The translations under genes were made by a program, and so were the position numbers. Shown piece after piece: positions 6,641 to 7,084 of a DNA stretch of 7,084 bases. This DNA is from CBDHHC01 sp050633205 (GTDB taxonomy: Bacteria > Pseudomonadota > Alphaproteobacteria > Rhizobiales > CBDHHC01), in contig JBOEGA010000183.1 in NCBI GenBank assembly GCA_050633205.1, forward strand, positions 1 to 7,084. The letters are read 5' to 3'. The notes beneath the pieces were generated by a model, which had not been told where the DNA came from, searched no databases, and saw nothing but the letters and a program-made list of their open reading frames with translations. Numbering within the stretch: position 1 is the stretch's first letter; every line of letters starts with the position of its first letter.

Positions 6641-6772
6641 ATGGCATACGTATGCTCCAGCGGTTACTGGGTACCAGATATTTTAAAGGATCTGGCGTTT
6701 TGGAAGAAATTGAGATTGTGGCCTTTAAAATTCTGGTATGATGGGATGTTGGGTTTGTTTTTTTGTCTTTAG
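6641..6772 (+). CDS. Possible small protein, 43 residues, unrecognised
   Basis: ATG 6641 to TAG 6770-6772 gives 43 residues, rich in aromatic residues (five Trp) with a basic middle (WKKLRLW at 21-27) and a hydrophobic end (MLGLFFCL at 36-43), which could be membrane-associating. GAGGTG at 6629-6634 is a fair Shine-Dalgarno six bases upstream. The start codon lies in the four-base loop of a perfect hairpin (GTATGC 6634-6639 / GCATAC 6644-6649). I recognise no family. A chance ORF is quite possible at this length, and part of the hydrophobic end comes from the T-rich tract. Confidence 0.25.
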   Translation: MAYVCSSGYWVPDILKDLAFWKKLRLWPLKFWYDGMLGLFFCL

Positions 6773-6861
6773 CTTTTTTGTTTTTTTCAAGCAAACAAAA
6801 CTACTCTCGCCACCGTTTCCGATGCGAAGTTATGCTTTAGTTCCCTACCCTATCAACAGGG

Positions 6862-6939
6862 CTGTGCAGAGCGCAGAAGCGCTGCTTTCTAGTAGTAAAT
6901 AAATTGCAGTGCTTAAGCGCTCTGCACGGACGTTTTTTT
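6862..6939 (+). repeat. Large palindromic element followed by a T-run (REP-like or terminator)
   Basis: Bases 6862-6885 pair with 6906-6929 at 22 of 24 positions (two G-U pairs; mismatches only at 6875/6916 and 6876/6915) around a 20-base loop. TTTTTTT follows at 6933-6939. Each arm also contains AAGCGCT, and the left arm can fold on its own (AGCGC-AGAA-GCGCT, 6870-6883). On the plus strand this has the form of a strong terminator, but no clear gene ends just before it. A dispersed palindromic repeat of the REP type is the alternative; copy number elsewhere in the genome cannot be seen here. Confidence 0.55.
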
Positions 6940-7084
6940 CTTTATACTCTCACACGGCTGGACCAGGACAATCCCTTATAGGCAAAAGTCCGCCCAGGCT
7001 AGCCTCGGATTTGCTCAAAAGCCGGGTTCGAGGTCGTAACGTGAGTAGCCCGGGCTTCAGTGGGTCCTTTATTTCCACATACGT
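6909..7084 (+). CDS. Unassigned open frame running off the right edge
   Basis: After TAA 6900-6902 the plus frame stays open to the window end. From GTG 6909 it gives 58 residues rich in Ser, Arg, Gly and Pro (for example SLYSHTAGPGQSLIGKSPPR at 11-30). There is no Shine-Dalgarno, and the first codons are part of the palindromic element and its T-run, which argues against a normal gene start. The minus strand is also open from the right edge to TGA at 6952-6950 (44 codons, no ATG). I recognise neither product. The region is more GC-rich than the genes to its left. It may be part of a repeat or RNA element rather than a protein gene. Confidence 0.2.
   Translation, partial: MLKRSARTFFSLYSHTAGPGQSLIGKSPPRLASDLLKSRVRGRNVSSPGFSGSFISTY

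Larger units (their letters stand above)
6562..7084. other. Gene-poor region after the ABC transporter
   Basis: No recognisable gene family is present in these 520 bases. They hold a possible 43-codon ORF (6641-6772), a T-rich tract (27 Ts in 34 bases, 6754-6787), a dyad CCAGAT/ATCTGG (6674-6679/6690-6695), a large palindromic element (6862-6939) and a more GC-rich right edge that is open on both strands. The mixture of palindromes and non-matching composition suggests an intergenic repeat or remnant element rather than a conventional operon. Confidence 0.5.

Noticed and set aside
7025..7033. GGTTCGAGG resembling a tRNA T-loop
   Set aside because: The flanking bases do not form a T-stem and no acceptor, D or anticodon arms can be found.

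Overview
The window (7,084 bp, moderately AT-rich) looks like ordinary chromosome from an aerobic, Gram-negative bacterium. The protein styles, above all HemF and the ABC half-transporter, suggest a low-GC alphaproteobacterium. That assignment is an inference from sequence style, not a search result. Two genes encode oxygen-dependent enzymes (a membrane fatty-acid desaturase and HemF), which fits an aerobic lifestyle.

Layout from left to right. (1) 1-1331, minus strand: a membrane fatty-acid desaturase-like protein with all three histidine boxes; its C-terminus runs off the left edge. (2) 1332-1974: a long AT-rich intergenic region between divergent genes, with two inverted repeats but no convincing gene. 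(3) 1975-2307, plus: csaA, a small tRNA-binding-domain (OB-fold) protein. (4) 2419-3369, plus: an alpha/beta-hydrolase-fold protein with an N-terminal membrane/signal segment, in which the nucleophile Ser and the catalytic His positions are both substituted. (5) 3384-4277, minus: hemF, convergent with the hydrolase across only 14 bp. (6) 4278-4656: a regulatory region with a perfect dyad upstream of hemF and, for the next gene, a 15-codon leader ORF with a perfect Shine-Dalgarno followed by a strong stem-loop. (7) 4657-6498, plus: a complete ABC half-transporter (permease fused to ATPase), closed by a clear intrinsic terminator. (8) 6562-7084: gene-poor DNA with a possible 43-codon ORF, a T-rich tract, a large palindromic element followed by a T-run, and a more GC-rich right edge that is open in both directions.

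The genes do not form an obvious single pathway: desaturase and hemF face left, csaA, hydrolase and ABC transporter face right. The most interesting signals are the apparently inactivated hydrolase and the leader of the ABC transporter gene. In that leader, the right arm of the stem-loop can pair either with the 3' part of the leader ORF or (11 of 12 positions) with the Shine-Dalgarno/start region of the transporter, the layout expected of a translation-coupled switch. No CRISPR array, rRNA, tRNA, transposase or defence system was recognised.
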